DNA from: a cyanobacterium endosymbiont of Epithemia clementina EcSB
GTDB lineage: Bacteria > Cyanobacteriota > Cyanobacteriia > Cyanobacteriales > Microcystaceae
Reading direction: 5' to 3'
DNA length: 64,000 nucleotides
Assembly: GCF_029919255.1 (NCBI RefSeq)
Contig: NZ_CP123991.1
Coordinates: 1,667,110-1,731,109 of the forward strand
Position numbers and translations under genes: made by a program. Below are positions 1 to 9,375 of this stretch, one piece after another; position 1 is the first letter of the stretch; every line of letters starts with the position of its first letter. The notes under the pieces were generated by a model. It was not told where the DNA came from, searched no databases, and was given only the letters and a program-made list of their open reading frames with translations.

Positions 1-37
1 AAAATAATTTAAATAATTCTTAAGATAACCATTGTTT

Positions 38-73
38 CTATAGTAATAACATTAATGCTATTACTATAGCATT
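38..73. terminator. Overlapping alternative hairpins downstream of the tautomerase gene
   Basis: An 11-bp inverted repeat pairs 38-48 with 59-69. A second 8-bp repeat pairs 53-60 with 66-73. The two share bases, so only one can form at a time. The site lies 27 bp past the stop of the minus-strand tautomerase gene, where a terminator is expected. No strong T-run follows, so termination is inferred from position and folding only. Confidence 0.45.
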
Positions 74-99
74 AAATTAATCGGGATAATTAACAACTC

Positions 100-450
100 T
101 TAAAAAGTTCCTCCATTCCATCCCCACATAGATCTTTCAGCATCAGTAAACTCAATATAGATACGATTCGTGGGAACTCCTAATTTATCTTTTATTTCCT
201 GACAAAAATCTTTACTTATAGATTTAGTTTGTTCTGGAGTCATTTTGCCAATATTTTTAATTTCCACATAACAAACTGGATCAAAAGTTCCTCCAAAAGT
301 CATTTGGACATCTGGTTCAAAAGCAGTCATCACATAAGATTCTGGTTTACCAAAATGCTTAGCCATCTTAAATGAAAGACTTGTTAATAAGCTTTCCACA
401 ATAGATGAGTTGGTTTCGGCAACAGACGTTTTTATCTTAATTAATGGCAT
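100..450 (-). CDS. MIF-like / phenylpyruvate tautomerase family protein
   Basis: A 116-residue protein of the macrophage migration inhibitory factor (MIF) and D-dopachrome tautomerase family, normally small homotrimeric cytosolic keto-enol tautomerases. It begins MPLIKIKTS, so Pro2 becomes the N-terminal catalytic base after Met removal, as the family requires. Length matches MIF proteins, and the C-terminal SMWGWNGGTF resembles the MIF tail. A purine-rich AGAGGAT stands just before the ATG and supports this start. The physiological substrate in cyanobacteria is not established. It is followed on the same strand by a flavin reductase gene 133 bp upstream, probably a separate unit. The family call is firm; the role is not. 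Confidence 0.88.
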   Translation of the reverse strand: MPLIKIKTSVAETNSSIVESLLTSLSFKMAKHFGKPESYVMTAFEPDVQMTFGGTFDPVCYVEIKNIGKMTPEQTKSISKDFCQEIKDKLGVPTNRIYIEFTDAERSMWGWNGGTF

Positions 451-583
451 TTTATCCTCTAATATTTTCTTTCAAATATCTCAACTGTTGACAATAACAA
501 CAAAAGGAAATCGATAAAATAGCTTAAGGGAAAGTAAATAGTCGATAAACTAATTGATTGTTTGCTGTTTACTAATAACTTAT

Positions 584-1066
584 TTAACCACCGTATTGCC
601 AACCCGTACTTTCTAATGATAAGGGTTTTCCTTCACGATAAACTCCTGCACCAATAACTTCCCCAACAAAGACGGTATGATCTCCTTTTTCTACAAAACC
701 AACCACTTGACATTCTACATAACCAAGAGAATCTTTAATGATGGGACATCCAGTTTCAGTTCCCTCAACGAATTCTACGTCTTCAAGTTTATTCCCAACA
801 CGACGTTTAGGTTTAAAAAATTTAGCAGCTAATTCTTTTTGTCCATCTTCAAGGAAACTCAAGGCAAAAACACCACTTTTTTTAAGTATTTTGTGAGAAC
901 TAGAATCATTTTTGACGCAATTAATTACCAAAGGAGGCTCAAATGAACCTTGCATTACCCAACTTGCAGTAAATCCATTTAATTCTTCTCCATCCTTGAC
1001 ACCACAGATATAAAGTCCGTGAGGAATTTTGCGTAACATTATTTTTTTAGCTTTTTCGTCTAACAA
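584..1066 (-). CDS. Flavin reductase-like FMN-binding protein
   Basis: A 160-residue single-domain protein of the flavin-reductase-like split-barrel family. Such domains bind FMN and reduce it with NAD(P)H, either as free reductases or fused to flavodiiron proteins. The N-terminal half carries the typical LYICGVKDG...NGFTASWVMQGSFEPPL pattern (about residues 18-46), and the second half the GCPI...ECQVVG and DHTVFVGEVIGAG pattern (about 106-142). The start is a TTG with GGAGAGA upstream; an ATG at codon 10 is the alternative. There is no metallo-beta-lactamase domain, so it is not a whole flavodiiron protein. Electron donor and acceptor cannot be told from sequence. Confidence 0.85.
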   Translation of the reverse strand: MLDEKAKKIMLRKIPHGLYICGVKDGEELNGFTASWVMQGSFEPPLVINCVKNDSSSHKILKKSGVFALSFLEDGQKELAAKFFKPKRRVGNKLEDVEFVEGTETGCPIIKDSLGYVECQVVGFVEKGDHTVFVGEVIGAGVYREGKPLSLESTGWQYGG

Positions 1067-1243
1067 GGTTTTTTCTCTCCGTAACTTGTTAATCTCTGTT
1101 TATATGATATCAAAAATTGTGACTTAATTCTCACCAATATACTAAGCTTAACTGTTAGACTATTTCATAGTTAAATTATAAACCAATAATATAATTACCT
1201 GATTTTTGGGCAGTAATACTAAAAATATAGTACTAATAACTTG

Positions 1244-2488
1244 CTAATTTAGGCTATCTCTTAGATTGTAAAATAAAGTTGCTAGAACAGTGTTGCAAAA
1301 CAGAAATCCTTCAGGGTCAGTTAATTTTAACTTAGTGTTCTCTGGTATTTTCTTTGTATTATCTAATAATATTTTATTCTCTTGCTCATCAATAAAATTA
1401 ATTAAATTTTGCTGGTAATAATTAGACAAACAAAATATGATTTTGCTAGTTATTTCTTCTCCAAAATCTGCTTTTATTAAAGATAAATTTATACCTTCAG
1501 ACAACCTTAGTCTTAACATAAGATTTTCCAGGAGAATATCTATATTAGATAATTTAGGACAATCAATAAAACCGCCTGATTGTGACAACTGATTTACCCA
1601 TGTAAAATAATATTTTCGGGTACGAGGACGAGTAAAGCGTTGTTGATTTGTATAACTTGCTGCTCCCATTCCAAAGCCATAGTAAGGCATATTTTCCCAA
1701 TAAACGCGGTTATGACGACACTGATAACCTGGTTTAGCATAATTCGAAATTTCATAATGTTGATATCCTGCTTCAGTCAATAATTGTTGACCAAGACGGT
1801 ACATTGTTGCGGTTGTCTCATCCGTAGGTAAGGGACTTTTTCCAGGTTGATATCGTTTCCCAAAAACGGTACTAGGTTCAAGAACTAAATCATAACAAGA
1901 TAAATGAGATGGGTCAATTTTTATCGCAGTTTCTAAAGAAATTCGCCAATCTTCTAAAGTTTGATGAGGCAACCCTGATATTAAATCAAGACTAAAATTT
2001 TTAAAGTTAACTTTATTAATCCAATCTACGGCTCTAAAAATATCATCAATCCGATGAGTTCTTCCACAAAATTCTAATAAATTATCTTGAAATCCTTGAC
2101 AACCTAAACTAATTCTATTAACCCCTGCAATTTTATAATCTTGTAATTGTTTAAGACTGAAAGTTCCAGGATCTATCTCCAAAGAAATTTCTGCATTAGG
2201 AACAATCCCTAAATGTTTATCTAAAGTGATTAAAATCTTTTCCAAATAAGATGGAGATAACAAAGATGGAGTTCCTCCTCCGAAAAAAACCGTTTCTAGA
2301 AGACTATTGTCAGATGGAGTAGCGATAATTTCTCGACATAATACTTCCACGTATTCAGAAATAGAAGAAGATTTTCTAATATCGGTTTTATTTCCCAATA
2401 CCGATATTGGAAAATCACAATAGTAGCAACGACGACGACAAAAAGGAATATGGAGATAAGCTGCCTTAGGCAGATTACTTAATTTCAT
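1244..2488 (-). CDS. hemW: Radical SAM heme chaperone HemW (coproporphyrinogen III oxidase-like)
   Basis: A 414-residue radical SAM protein. C17, C21 and C24 form the CxxxCxxC motif that ligates the 4Fe-4S cluster, within HIPFCRRRCYYCDF, followed by the SAM-binding FFGGGTPS segment near residue 68. This arrangement is HemW/CPO-III-like. HemW family members bind heme and deliver it to respiratory proteins, and were long misannotated as oxygen-independent coproporphyrinogen oxidases. True HemN usually carries a fourth nearby cysteine (CxxxCxxCxC); here Phe follows Asp after C24, favouring HemW. Length is normal. The gene stands alone, followed upstream by a dead PIN/TRAM gene. Confidence 0.88.
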   Translation of the reverse strand: MKLSNLPKAAYLHIPFCRRRCYYCDFPISVLGNKTDIRKSSSISEYVEVLCREIIATPSDNSLLETVFFGGGTPSLLSPSYLEKILITLDKHLGIVPNAEISLEIDPGTFSLKQLQDYKIAGVNRISLGCQGFQDNLLEFCGRTHRIDDIFRAVDWINKVNFKNFSLDLISGLPHQTLEDWRISLETAIKIDPSHLSCYDLVLEPSTVFGKRYQPGKSPLPTDETTATMYRLGQQLLTEAGYQHYEISNYAKPGYQCRHNRVYWENMPYYGFGMGAASYTNQQRFTRPRTRKYYFTWVNQLSQSGGFIDCPKLSNIDILLENLMLRLRLSEGINLSLIKADFGEEITSKIIFCLSNYYQQNLINFIDEQENKILLDNTKKIPENTKLKLTDPEGFLFCNTVLATLFYNLRDSLN

Positions 2489-2627
2489 TTGTTTAACTAA
2501 TTGAAGAAGTCTGATAGAAAAAAACTTTGATGATTTGGCTTATTTTTTTATATTCATGTAAATTTAGAAAAATATCGTAATTTTATCGTTTAGGTTTCCA
2601 AAATATTGATGTAGAATAGGACTTATA

Positions 2628-3730
2628 CTTGATGTCATTATTATCCTCATATCTATCCTAGTAGCTGCCGGAATCAGTTTTGATAGCATTGATTTGTTTC
2701 TATGTATTGATTGTTCGAGATCAAGTCTCTAGTTTAAAAACCTTACACCTTACGCTGGTTAATAGTTGGTTTTACCTCAATTATTGGACTAGCCTCTGGC
2801 TTAGTCGTTTAAACCACATATCCTCGTTTAGAAAGTAGAATTAGTAGTACCCCCATTGAAATCAATGTGACACGGGCTGTGAGGCTAGTCATTGGGTTAT
2901 TAATTGCTAATCTCCTGTTAGCCCCTATCTTTTTACTCCCCATTCCCAGAAAATTGATCTTCATTAAATTAATAGTTGGTATCTTAGGGAGTGTTGTCTT
3001 CTCCTTCATGGGGATTAGTAGTTTAGCCGATACCCATAGACGCACCTTCTTACGCTTGATTAACTCCAATAGCATTGAAATTCATATTAGTGGACGAAGA
3101 AACGTTAAAACCAGTCTCTACTAAGGTTCTCAACATCAGTTATATCATTGAAGGTCGTATCGAATAACTTCTCGAAACCGGATTTATTGAAGGACAGTTG
3201 CTAGTTCCCCAATTTGTCCTACAGTAATTACAAGAACTAGCCGATGCCAGTAATGATCAAAAAAGAGTTTGGGGACGGCGAGGGTTAGATATCCTCAACC
3301 GAATACAAGAGGCATTTCCTCAGCGGATTATTATTCATTTGGCAGATTATGAGGAGATTACTACCGTTGATGCTAAATTAGTACATTTGTTTTAAACAAA
3401 TAACGGAATCTTGTTAAGCAACGACTATAATCTAAGTAAAGTAGCCAATTTACAAAAAGTGGTTATCCTCAACTTTAATGAACATTAATGATATTGCTCA
3501 AGCTATTGGCCCCATTTATCTTTCAGGAGACACCATCAAACTTAAAATACTCAAAAAGGGAAAAAACCAGACTCAAGGAGTAGAAATCTCGAACATTGGA
3601 CCAATGGTAGTGGTAGAATAAGGGAAGAAGTATGTAGGGGGTGAGAGCCGAGTCATTGTGAACTTCTGCGTTACAAACTTCTGCCGGACGGATAATTTGT
3701 ACCAAACCACCACTGGTGATGGCTTCATAA
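2628..3730 (+). pseudogene. PIN/TRAM-domain membrane protein (YacL-like), disrupted
   Basis: Successive reading frames of the plus strand give pieces of one protein: an N-terminal membrane segment (DVIIILISILVAAGISFDSI, 2631-2690), a second hydrophobic stretch (RAVRLVIGLLIANLLLAPIF, 2873-2932), then the PIN-domain pieces GFIEGQLLVPQF, RRGLDILNRIQEAFPQRII and TTVDAKLVHL, and a TRAM-type end finishing ALQTSAGRIICTKP with a stop at 3728-3730. The order is that of cyanobacterial PIN/TRAM proteins related to YacL, predicted ribonucleases. At least four frameshifts or stops separate the pieces, so no product is expected. An intact 85-codon stretch at 2867-3124 is only the largest fragment. Confidence 0.82.
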
Positions 3731-3950
3731 ATGTCCTAGACAAGCAATATTCTTCAGACAATCCCACGAATTCACACGGTGGGGTTTTTCATTGATTGTT
3801 TTTTAGCCATCGATTTGTAATGACGTCGAACGTCTCCGAACAAAACTCCAGTTACCGTTTTTAGTAGGCAACCTATTACGGATAGGGACAATTTTTCGTT
3901 CCCTTTCTGGGTTGATAATCATGAATACATTTCATAAATTTCTGAAAGCA

Positions 3951-3988
3951 TTATTATTATACTTTATAGACATAAAGTATAATAATAA
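3951..3988. terminator. Perfect 17-bp hairpin downstream of cnfR
   Basis: TTATTATTATACTTTAT (3951-3967) pairs exactly with 3972-3988 across a 4-nt loop. It lies 60 bp past the cnfR stop codon, which fits a terminator for that minus-strand gene. The rest of 3731-4048 holds no gene I can recognise. Confidence 0.6.
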
Positions 3989-4048
3989 AATCGATACTTT
4001 CATTATCTGATGAAAACCATCTTATAAATCTGTCAATCCTTTATACTT

Positions 4049-5650
4049 TTACCTCAATCCTAAAACGTTCTGTAGGATCGCTCTGTCTTCAGGTTTTGCA
4101 GAAAAACGTCCCCTTTCTACATCTCGAATCCAACTTTGACTTTTGCCCAACTTCTCCGCTAATGCCCTTTGACTCATTCCTTGACGTTGTCTGGCAGCTA
4201 AAATCTGTTCAGCCGTGAGATTAGATAATTTTTTAGAACGACTTTTTCGGTTGGCAAGTTGTTGTTTTTTACGCTCAAATTTAGCCAGTTGTTCTTCCCA
4301 CTCCGGGGGCAATTCAAAATTACGAATGCGCGCTTTCATTAACTGATTCCATTTACCACGACGACCGGCATCGGTAACGCGATTTTCTTGAGAACCGTCA
4401 TTAATCCAAAAGTCTAAGGCTTCATCAGCATCATCAGGTAAGTCCGCCAATTTTACCCACATTGGTTGAATAGTTTCAGGATAAGAAACAGGATCGAAAA
4501 CAGCTTTAATACCATAATGGTTAAGTACTTCGAGGTCACTTTCAAAAGAACGAATGAGTCGCTTTCGTTGTTCCCTTTGCAAGTTTGACTGGTTGATTTT
4601 TCCTTGACCATAGGCCACTCGCATTAAGGTAGAAACTGTTAAACATTGTTTTCTTCCCATTTTACTTTTAAATAGCAACCACAACATAATCCGAACTGCT
4701 CCTTGATGTTGCTGCCAAATACTCATGACCGTCGTTAAAAGAAACTTAGGCAAGGATCCATATTGATAAAAAGCAATCCGTCGTTTATAACCTTGTTTAT
4801 TCAAAAAATACTTTGCCCACAGTCCTGGTTTTATGGTGAAGGTTAGCCCAATTAAATGTTGACATCCCGAGTCGTCTTGCTGGAAATGATGTTGAATATC
4901 TAAAATATGCCATAGAGGACTTTCAGGAACCGTAAATCCCTCAACTTTTCCCTGTTTTGGCCAATCAACCGTTACTCTAAGTTGGCCTGGTTGTTGTACT
5001 AATGTTTTAATTAACGATAGCTTTGCCGCTTTACTGAGATCTTTACGTTTATCTAAACCTAAATAATCTTCAATTTGTTGATCACTAATAATAAACTCTT
5101 GCTCCCAAGGTTTATCTAATGTAGTTGCATAAGCTGAAAAGATAAGATGTAAACTTGCCGAACGAATATCAATCGTTTCTAAGTTAGAAATATTGGATGC
5201 ATAATTACACTCTTCAGAAGAAGCTGATTCTAAACTATCATTTAATCGAAAAATCATTGTACCACGACCTTGTTTAACCTCTCGTTGGTAATATAATGCT
5301 CCATTATCGTCTTTTTCCCAGGGTAAAACCGCCGCACTAGTTAACACATTGCATCCTTCCCAAATGACCATTGATGATGCAAACGGGGTATTATTTCCAT
5401 TGACAAAAAGCTCATCAGAGGTCGCTATTCTCGAAACACTTTTATATCTACCTTTTTTGGCTTGAACAGGAATAGGACTACTGATGGGACATTGGACAAT
5501 ACATTGAGGTTCTGAGAAATAGCCTTCACAATTGTTACATAGTCTCTGGTCAATCAGATACTCTCCATCCTTGATTTGAATTGCCCCAGTAGGACATTTT
5601 ATTTGACAGGGGGTACAGCTTGGACAACTGTTAGCAATTGTATAGGACAT
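4049..5650 (-). CDS. cnfR: CnfR/PatB-type nitrogenase regulator: ferredoxin domain plus HTH
   Basis: A 533-residue protein with an unusual, diagnostic fusion. The N-terminus is a bacterial-type 2[4Fe-4S] ferredoxin domain: C9, C12, C15, C19 (CxxCxxCxxxCP) and C38, C41, C50, C54 (CxxCx8CxxxCP). The C-terminus (about 478-533) is an XRE-type helix-turn-helix, with MSQRALAEKLGKSQSWIRDV as the HTH core. This is the architecture of CnfR (Leptolyngbya) and PatB (Anabaena), the activator needed for nif gene expression under low oxygen in cyanobacteria; the clusters are thought to sense oxygen or redox state. All eight cluster cysteines and the HTH are intact although the neighbouring PIN/TRAM gene is dead. 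No nif structural gene lies in the window. Its upstream gap is 2.2 kb long. Confidence 0.88.
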   Translation of the reverse strand: MSYTIANSCPSCTPCQIKCPTGAIQIKDGEYLIDQRLCNNCEGYFSEPQCIVQCPISSPIPVQAKKGRYKSVSRIATSDELFVNGNNTPFASSMVIWEGCNVLTSAAVLPWEKDDNGALYYQREVKQGRGTMIFRLNDSLESASSEECNYASNISNLETIDIRSASLHLIFSAYATTLDKPWEQEFIISDQQIEDYLGLDKRKDLSKAAKLSLIKTLVQQPGQLRVTVDWPKQGKVEGFTVPESPLWHILDIQHHFQQDDSGCQHLIGLTFTIKPGLWAKYFLNKQGYKRRIAFYQYGSLPKFLLTTVMSIWQQHQGAVRIMLWLLFKSKMGRKQCLTVSTLMRVAYGQGKINQSNLQREQRKRLIRSFESDLEVLNHYGIKAVFDPVSYPETIQPMWVKLADLPDDADEALDFWINDGSQENRVTDAGRRGKWNQLMKARIRNFELPPEWEEQLAKFERKKQQLANRKSRSKKLSNLTAEQILAARQRQGMSQRALAEKLGKSQSWIRDVERGRFSAKPEDRAILQNVLGLR

Positions 5651-6508
5651 AGCACTTTCTGCAGAATTACAATCCGTGAAAAGATTAGCATCTTAAATCT
5701 AAGATGGGCTTGATACAACATAAATTTTGCTCATCTAGTTTGATTGACAAATGTATCAGATATCAATCAGAAAATCCTCTTATAATTCTATATTCAGAAG
5801 ATTATTCCTTGATTCTCTTGATTCTAATAACTAGAAACTGACAAGCAAATCTATCAAAATTTTAAAAACTATAAAACGACCACCACAATCGCTGAGTATA
5901 GTTATCTTTAGATAAGAAAGTGAACAACATCAGGGAGCATAATGATCTGTCTTAACCAAAGATATATGTCACCCTGAACGTTAACTTCGTTACCCTTTTA
6001 TACTATACGATCAAACTACTCCTGTTACCAATGTTATTCACGAGATGATCCACATTCTGTTTACAATGAACATTGTATGATAATTTATTCTGCATAAATT
6101 ATGTTTTTAATTTTCCTAAATTCATTGTCCAAGATTATTTTAAATATGCAACTTTTCTTTTATGCTATATATAAAATTAGCAGTAACAGCTATTCATTCT
6201 ATAAATAGAAAAACAATATAAACAGCTGTTATAGACTTATAATGTTAGATTAACAACTAATAACTTCAAATACTTTTATTCCAACTTCACTATATAAATC
6301 CAATTTTCGTATAAAAAAAGCTTGTGTAATCCTGGGAACTTTTACTAGATGTAAACCCGCCTAAAAATTAGGCTAACAGAATTGAGGAGATCAACAACTG
6401 TCAAAGTTAACTCGCAATCCAGAAATTCTTTCCAAAACGCAAAAAAGATTAAACATAGTATGTTTAAGGACAAGAGAATAGAAAGTTAAATAAATTGCAG
6501 ATTGGGTG

Positions 6509-6541
6509 AAACTATTGGCAAATTTAATTTGCCAATAGTTT
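6509..6541. repeat. Perfect 16-bp inverted repeat
   Basis: AAACTATTGGCAAATT (6509-6524) is followed after one base by its exact reverse complement (6526-6541). As RNA it would fold with about 14 pairs and a 5-nt loop. No gene with a 3' end nearby can be identified, so its purpose is unclear. Confidence 0.75.
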
Positions 6542-6642
6542 CTATATAGAGCATTCAAGGAAGAGAGGGATGGTGTGATTCTCCGAGAAGTAGAAGAAAA
6601 ATAATTTTGGTTCTACCGAGTCTGTCATGTAAATATATAAAA

Positions 6643-6666
6643 GATAAAGATAAAGATAAAGATAAA
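6643..6666. repeat. Hexamer tandem repeat (GATAAA) x4
   Basis: Four exact copies of GATAAA occur in a row in the gap upstream of nadC. This is a simple-sequence tract likely to vary by slippage. No coding or regulatory role is evident. Confidence 0.8.
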
Positions 6667-6989
6667 GTTTTATTATCAATAATAGACTTGTCAAAAGCTA
6701 TTATTATTAGATGAATGATTTCATAGAAGGTTTTGTATGTAAATTAAATTATGTTATGTTCAATCTCTTAACTTAATCTGTACTTATGGAACAGTAGAAA
6801 TAATAGATCTACATTGTAATTAAATCACAAAAAAACATATACTAAAAACTTTAAGATCAAAAATATCAAATAAGTTTTAAATATTTATAGACAAAATGTC
6901 TAAGCAGAATATATTCAGTAAATAATAAACTAGAACAATGTTTATTATTTTAATAAAAAATATTTAAACAACATAGAAAATCAAAACTG

Positions 6990-7028
6990 TTTGTTCTATA
7001 TAAAATTGCTACTTTTATATAGAACAAA
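6990..7028. repeat. Perfect 16-bp inverted repeat
   Basis: TTTGTTCTATATAAAA (6990-7005) pairs exactly with 7013-7028 across a 7-nt loop. It is in gene-free DNA about 860 bp upstream of nadC. Confidence 0.75.
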
Positions 7029-7891
7029 TACTATGTAGTGTTATTTTTTCTATATAAAGTAGTAATTATAGAGATTATAACAAAAAATAAATAGTAAAAC
7101 AGCTATAAGCTTAGAGAAAAAAGATTTTTACCGAGGTTGAAGAGGTTGGGGTAGATTTTGAGAAACATATAATAATGTTGTTAATTAATTAACACTATTT
7201 CTAATAGAAATAAAAAAGTATATTTTTCTCAGAAAAGAAAGGATATAAAACTTAAAAAATTTGTCAAGATAAAGGAATGAAAAAAAAGTAAGTATTTTTG
7301 ATACAAGTGGTTGAGATAAATCTAAACTAGAATAATGAAAAAAGGATTATATTTAGTTTTTCTAGTAAGTTAGAGTTCAGAAGTAAACATAGTAGAAAGA
7401 GAATAGCATCAAAGAAAAATTTATGAAATTGCCAGAGTAGTGTTTGAAGATTAGCATGATTAAGCTAGGATGGTTAAACAAAGTCTTGCTAAAAGGAGTT
7501 ATTATAAATGATTTCAATTAAAGCAATACAAACCCAACTCCAGTTGTTCAAATATAGAGAGATAAAATAATTTGCTTTTCGATGTTTATTTAGAGCCATT
7601 AACTTAGTCACTGTTTTAGAATCAGTTCTTACTTTTTTATTTTGGCTCATCTATTTACATAAAATTAATGATAGATTGGAAGAATGTCCTTGCTAATTAC
7701 TTCGAGTTGAATGTAAAGTAAGTTTAAGAGAATCGATTATTAATAATTAAGCAAAACAATTGACTGATTAGTGATGTTACCGTACTAAGAAGTTGTGTAT
7801 TTGGAACTTAGGTATAGTCTAAATCCATAAAAACTGTTAATTCGTCTAGCCTCTCATCCCCTCTTTCTCTTAGTCTCAATTACCAATTTAG

Positions 7892-8743
7892 ATGATGAAC
7901 ATCTTACCCCATCGGCTAATTTTAGATCCATTACTTAACACATGGTTGCAAGAAGATATGGGGCGAGGCGACCGCACCGCTCAAGGTTTATCTTTACAAC
8001 AATGGGGACAAGCGCAATGGTTAGCTAAAGAAACAGGAGTTATTGCAGGGATGCCCATAGCCGCTAGGGTATTTGAACTATTGAGCGATCAGGTTCAAGT
8101 CAATTATGCGATTGCCGAGGGAAACCAGGTACAACCGTCACAAGTGATTAGTACGTTTAACGGACCGTTGGATGTGCTGTTGATGGGAGAAAGAGTCGCC
8201 TTAAATTTAGCAATGCGCCTCAGTGGAATTGCCACAGCTACCCAAAAATACACAGAGGCGATCGCAGACCTTCCCACCCAATTGGTAGACACTCGTAAAA
8301 CAACCCCTGGCTTAAGAATTTTAGAAAAGTATGCCACTCGGGTTGGAGGAGCAATTAATCATCGTATGGGGTTAGATGATGCAGTAATGATCAAAGACAA
8401 TCATATCAAAGCAGCAGGGGGTATTAAACCAGCTATTGATAGCATCCGCCGGACTATCCCTTACCCTCTCACTATAGAAGTAGAAACTACCACTCTAGAA
8501 GAAGTAAACCAAGCCCTGAAAGGTGCTGCTGATATCATTATGTTGGATAACATGGAATTAGCCTTAATGAAACAGGCGGTGCAACTTATCCGCAATCACA
8601 ACGTTAAAGTAAAAATTGAAGCTTCGGGTAATGTTACTTTAACAACTATTCGATCAATAGCAGAAACGGGGGTTGATTATATTTCAAGTAGTGCGCCAAT
8701 TACACGATCACCCTGGTTAGATTTAAGTATGAGAATCTTGTAA
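7892..8743 (+). CDS. nadC: Nicotinate-nucleotide pyrophosphorylase (carboxylating), quinolinate phosphoribosyltransferase
   Basis: A 283-residue protein that makes nicotinate mononucleotide from quinolinate and PRPP, releasing CO2 and pyrophosphate; third step of de novo NAD synthesis, cytosolic. Family marks visible in order are LQEDMGRGDRTAQ near residue 21, GERVALNLAMRLSGIAT (about 94-110), the substrate-binding DTRKTTPGLRILEKYA (about 129-144), the HRMGLDDAVMIKDNHI segment (about 153-168) and DNMEL (about 219). Length is normal and all motifs are intact. The start has two adjacent ATGs. A HIP1 octamer (8258-8265) lies inside. It stands as a single gene between a long gap and a decayed pentapeptide gene. 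Confidence 0.95.
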   Translation: MMNILPHRLILDPLLNTWLQEDMGRGDRTAQGLSLQQWGQAQWLAKETGVIAGMPIAARVFELLSDQVQVNYAIAEGNQVQPSQVISTFNGPLDVLLMGERVALNLAMRLSGIATATQKYTEAIADLPTQLVDTRKTTPGLRILEKYATRVGGAINHRMGLDDAVMIKDNHIKAAGGIKPAIDSIRRTIPYPLTIEVETTTLEEVNQALKGAADIIMLDNMELALMKQAVQLIRNHNVKVKIEASGNVTLTTIRSIAETGVDYISSSAPITRSPWLDLSMRIL

Positions 8744-8799
8744 GATTTAAATTTAACGGCTGATAGTTAACTCTAAAAGAGTACCTTAATAGAGGAAAT

Positions 8800-9231
8800 G
8801 TCTTGAAAAATCTCTTCTTCTTAAATCAGCTTGGGATAGATTGGCTCTTGATAAGTTAGCATTGCTGAGATCAGCCTCTTGTAGTGTTGTTCCCATAGTT
8901 TTCTTCTCACTAAAGATGCGCCTCGCAAGTCACAACTGCAAAAATCGACTCCTGTTAAATCCAAGTGGCTAAGTACAGTTTCTGCAAAAACCCCTAGCCA
9001 AACTTAGATTACTCCTTTCAATATCTAAGAGAATTGTTCCTCACAAGTCAACATCACGACAGTCGGCATTAGTGACATTAGCTCCTTGTAAATTCCCCCT
9101 TGTAAACTAGCCTTGGACAGGTTAACTTCAACTAAATTAACCCCTGAAAAATTGACTCCGGTCAGATTAGCCCCAACGACATCTTTAATTTTCCTATTAC
9201 GAGTATCATCTAAATTTATGGTTTGATTCAT
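8800..9231 (-). pseudogene. Pentapeptide-repeat protein, decayed
   Basis: The 5' end is open and reads MNQTINLDDTRNRKIKDVVG followed by repeats such as ANLTGVNFSGVNLVEVNLSK. After about 45 codons the frame is lost. Further pieces with the A(D/N)LxX periodicity (for example LQEADLSNANLSRANL, about 8830-8895) lie downstream in other frames, interrupted by stops. The parent would have been a right-handed beta-helix pentapeptide protein. Two intact pentapeptide genes elsewhere in the window (34485 and 52308) show the family is only partly lost. Confidence 0.8.
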
Positions 9232-9375
9232 GGTATTTTTTCGGAAAACTTTTAAATAGATTTAATATTTAATCGGGTTGGGATAGGAAAGAAAGAAAGA
9301 ATCCCCCGTTAAATTCGATAGAATTAACACCGAGAGTGTCACTATTTTGAATAGATCATAGATCACGAAACTGTA

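Larger units (their letters stand above)
5651..7891. other. 2.2-kb gap upstream of cnfR and nadC, no gene recognised
   Basis: Very AT-rich, with stop codons dense in all frames. It lies between the diverging cnfR (minus) and nadC (plus), so it should contain both promoters. I could not identify any protein relic with confidence, though 7420-7700 has short open pieces. Structured elements are hairpins at 6359-6373, 6509-6541 and 6990-7028 and a short hexamer repeat at 6643-6666, listed separately where strong. Confidence 0.6.

Noticed and set aside
1244-2488. Oxygen-independent coproporphyrinogen III oxidase HemN
   Set aside because: Only the CxxxCxxC core is present, without the extra cysteine of true HemN; HemW fits better.
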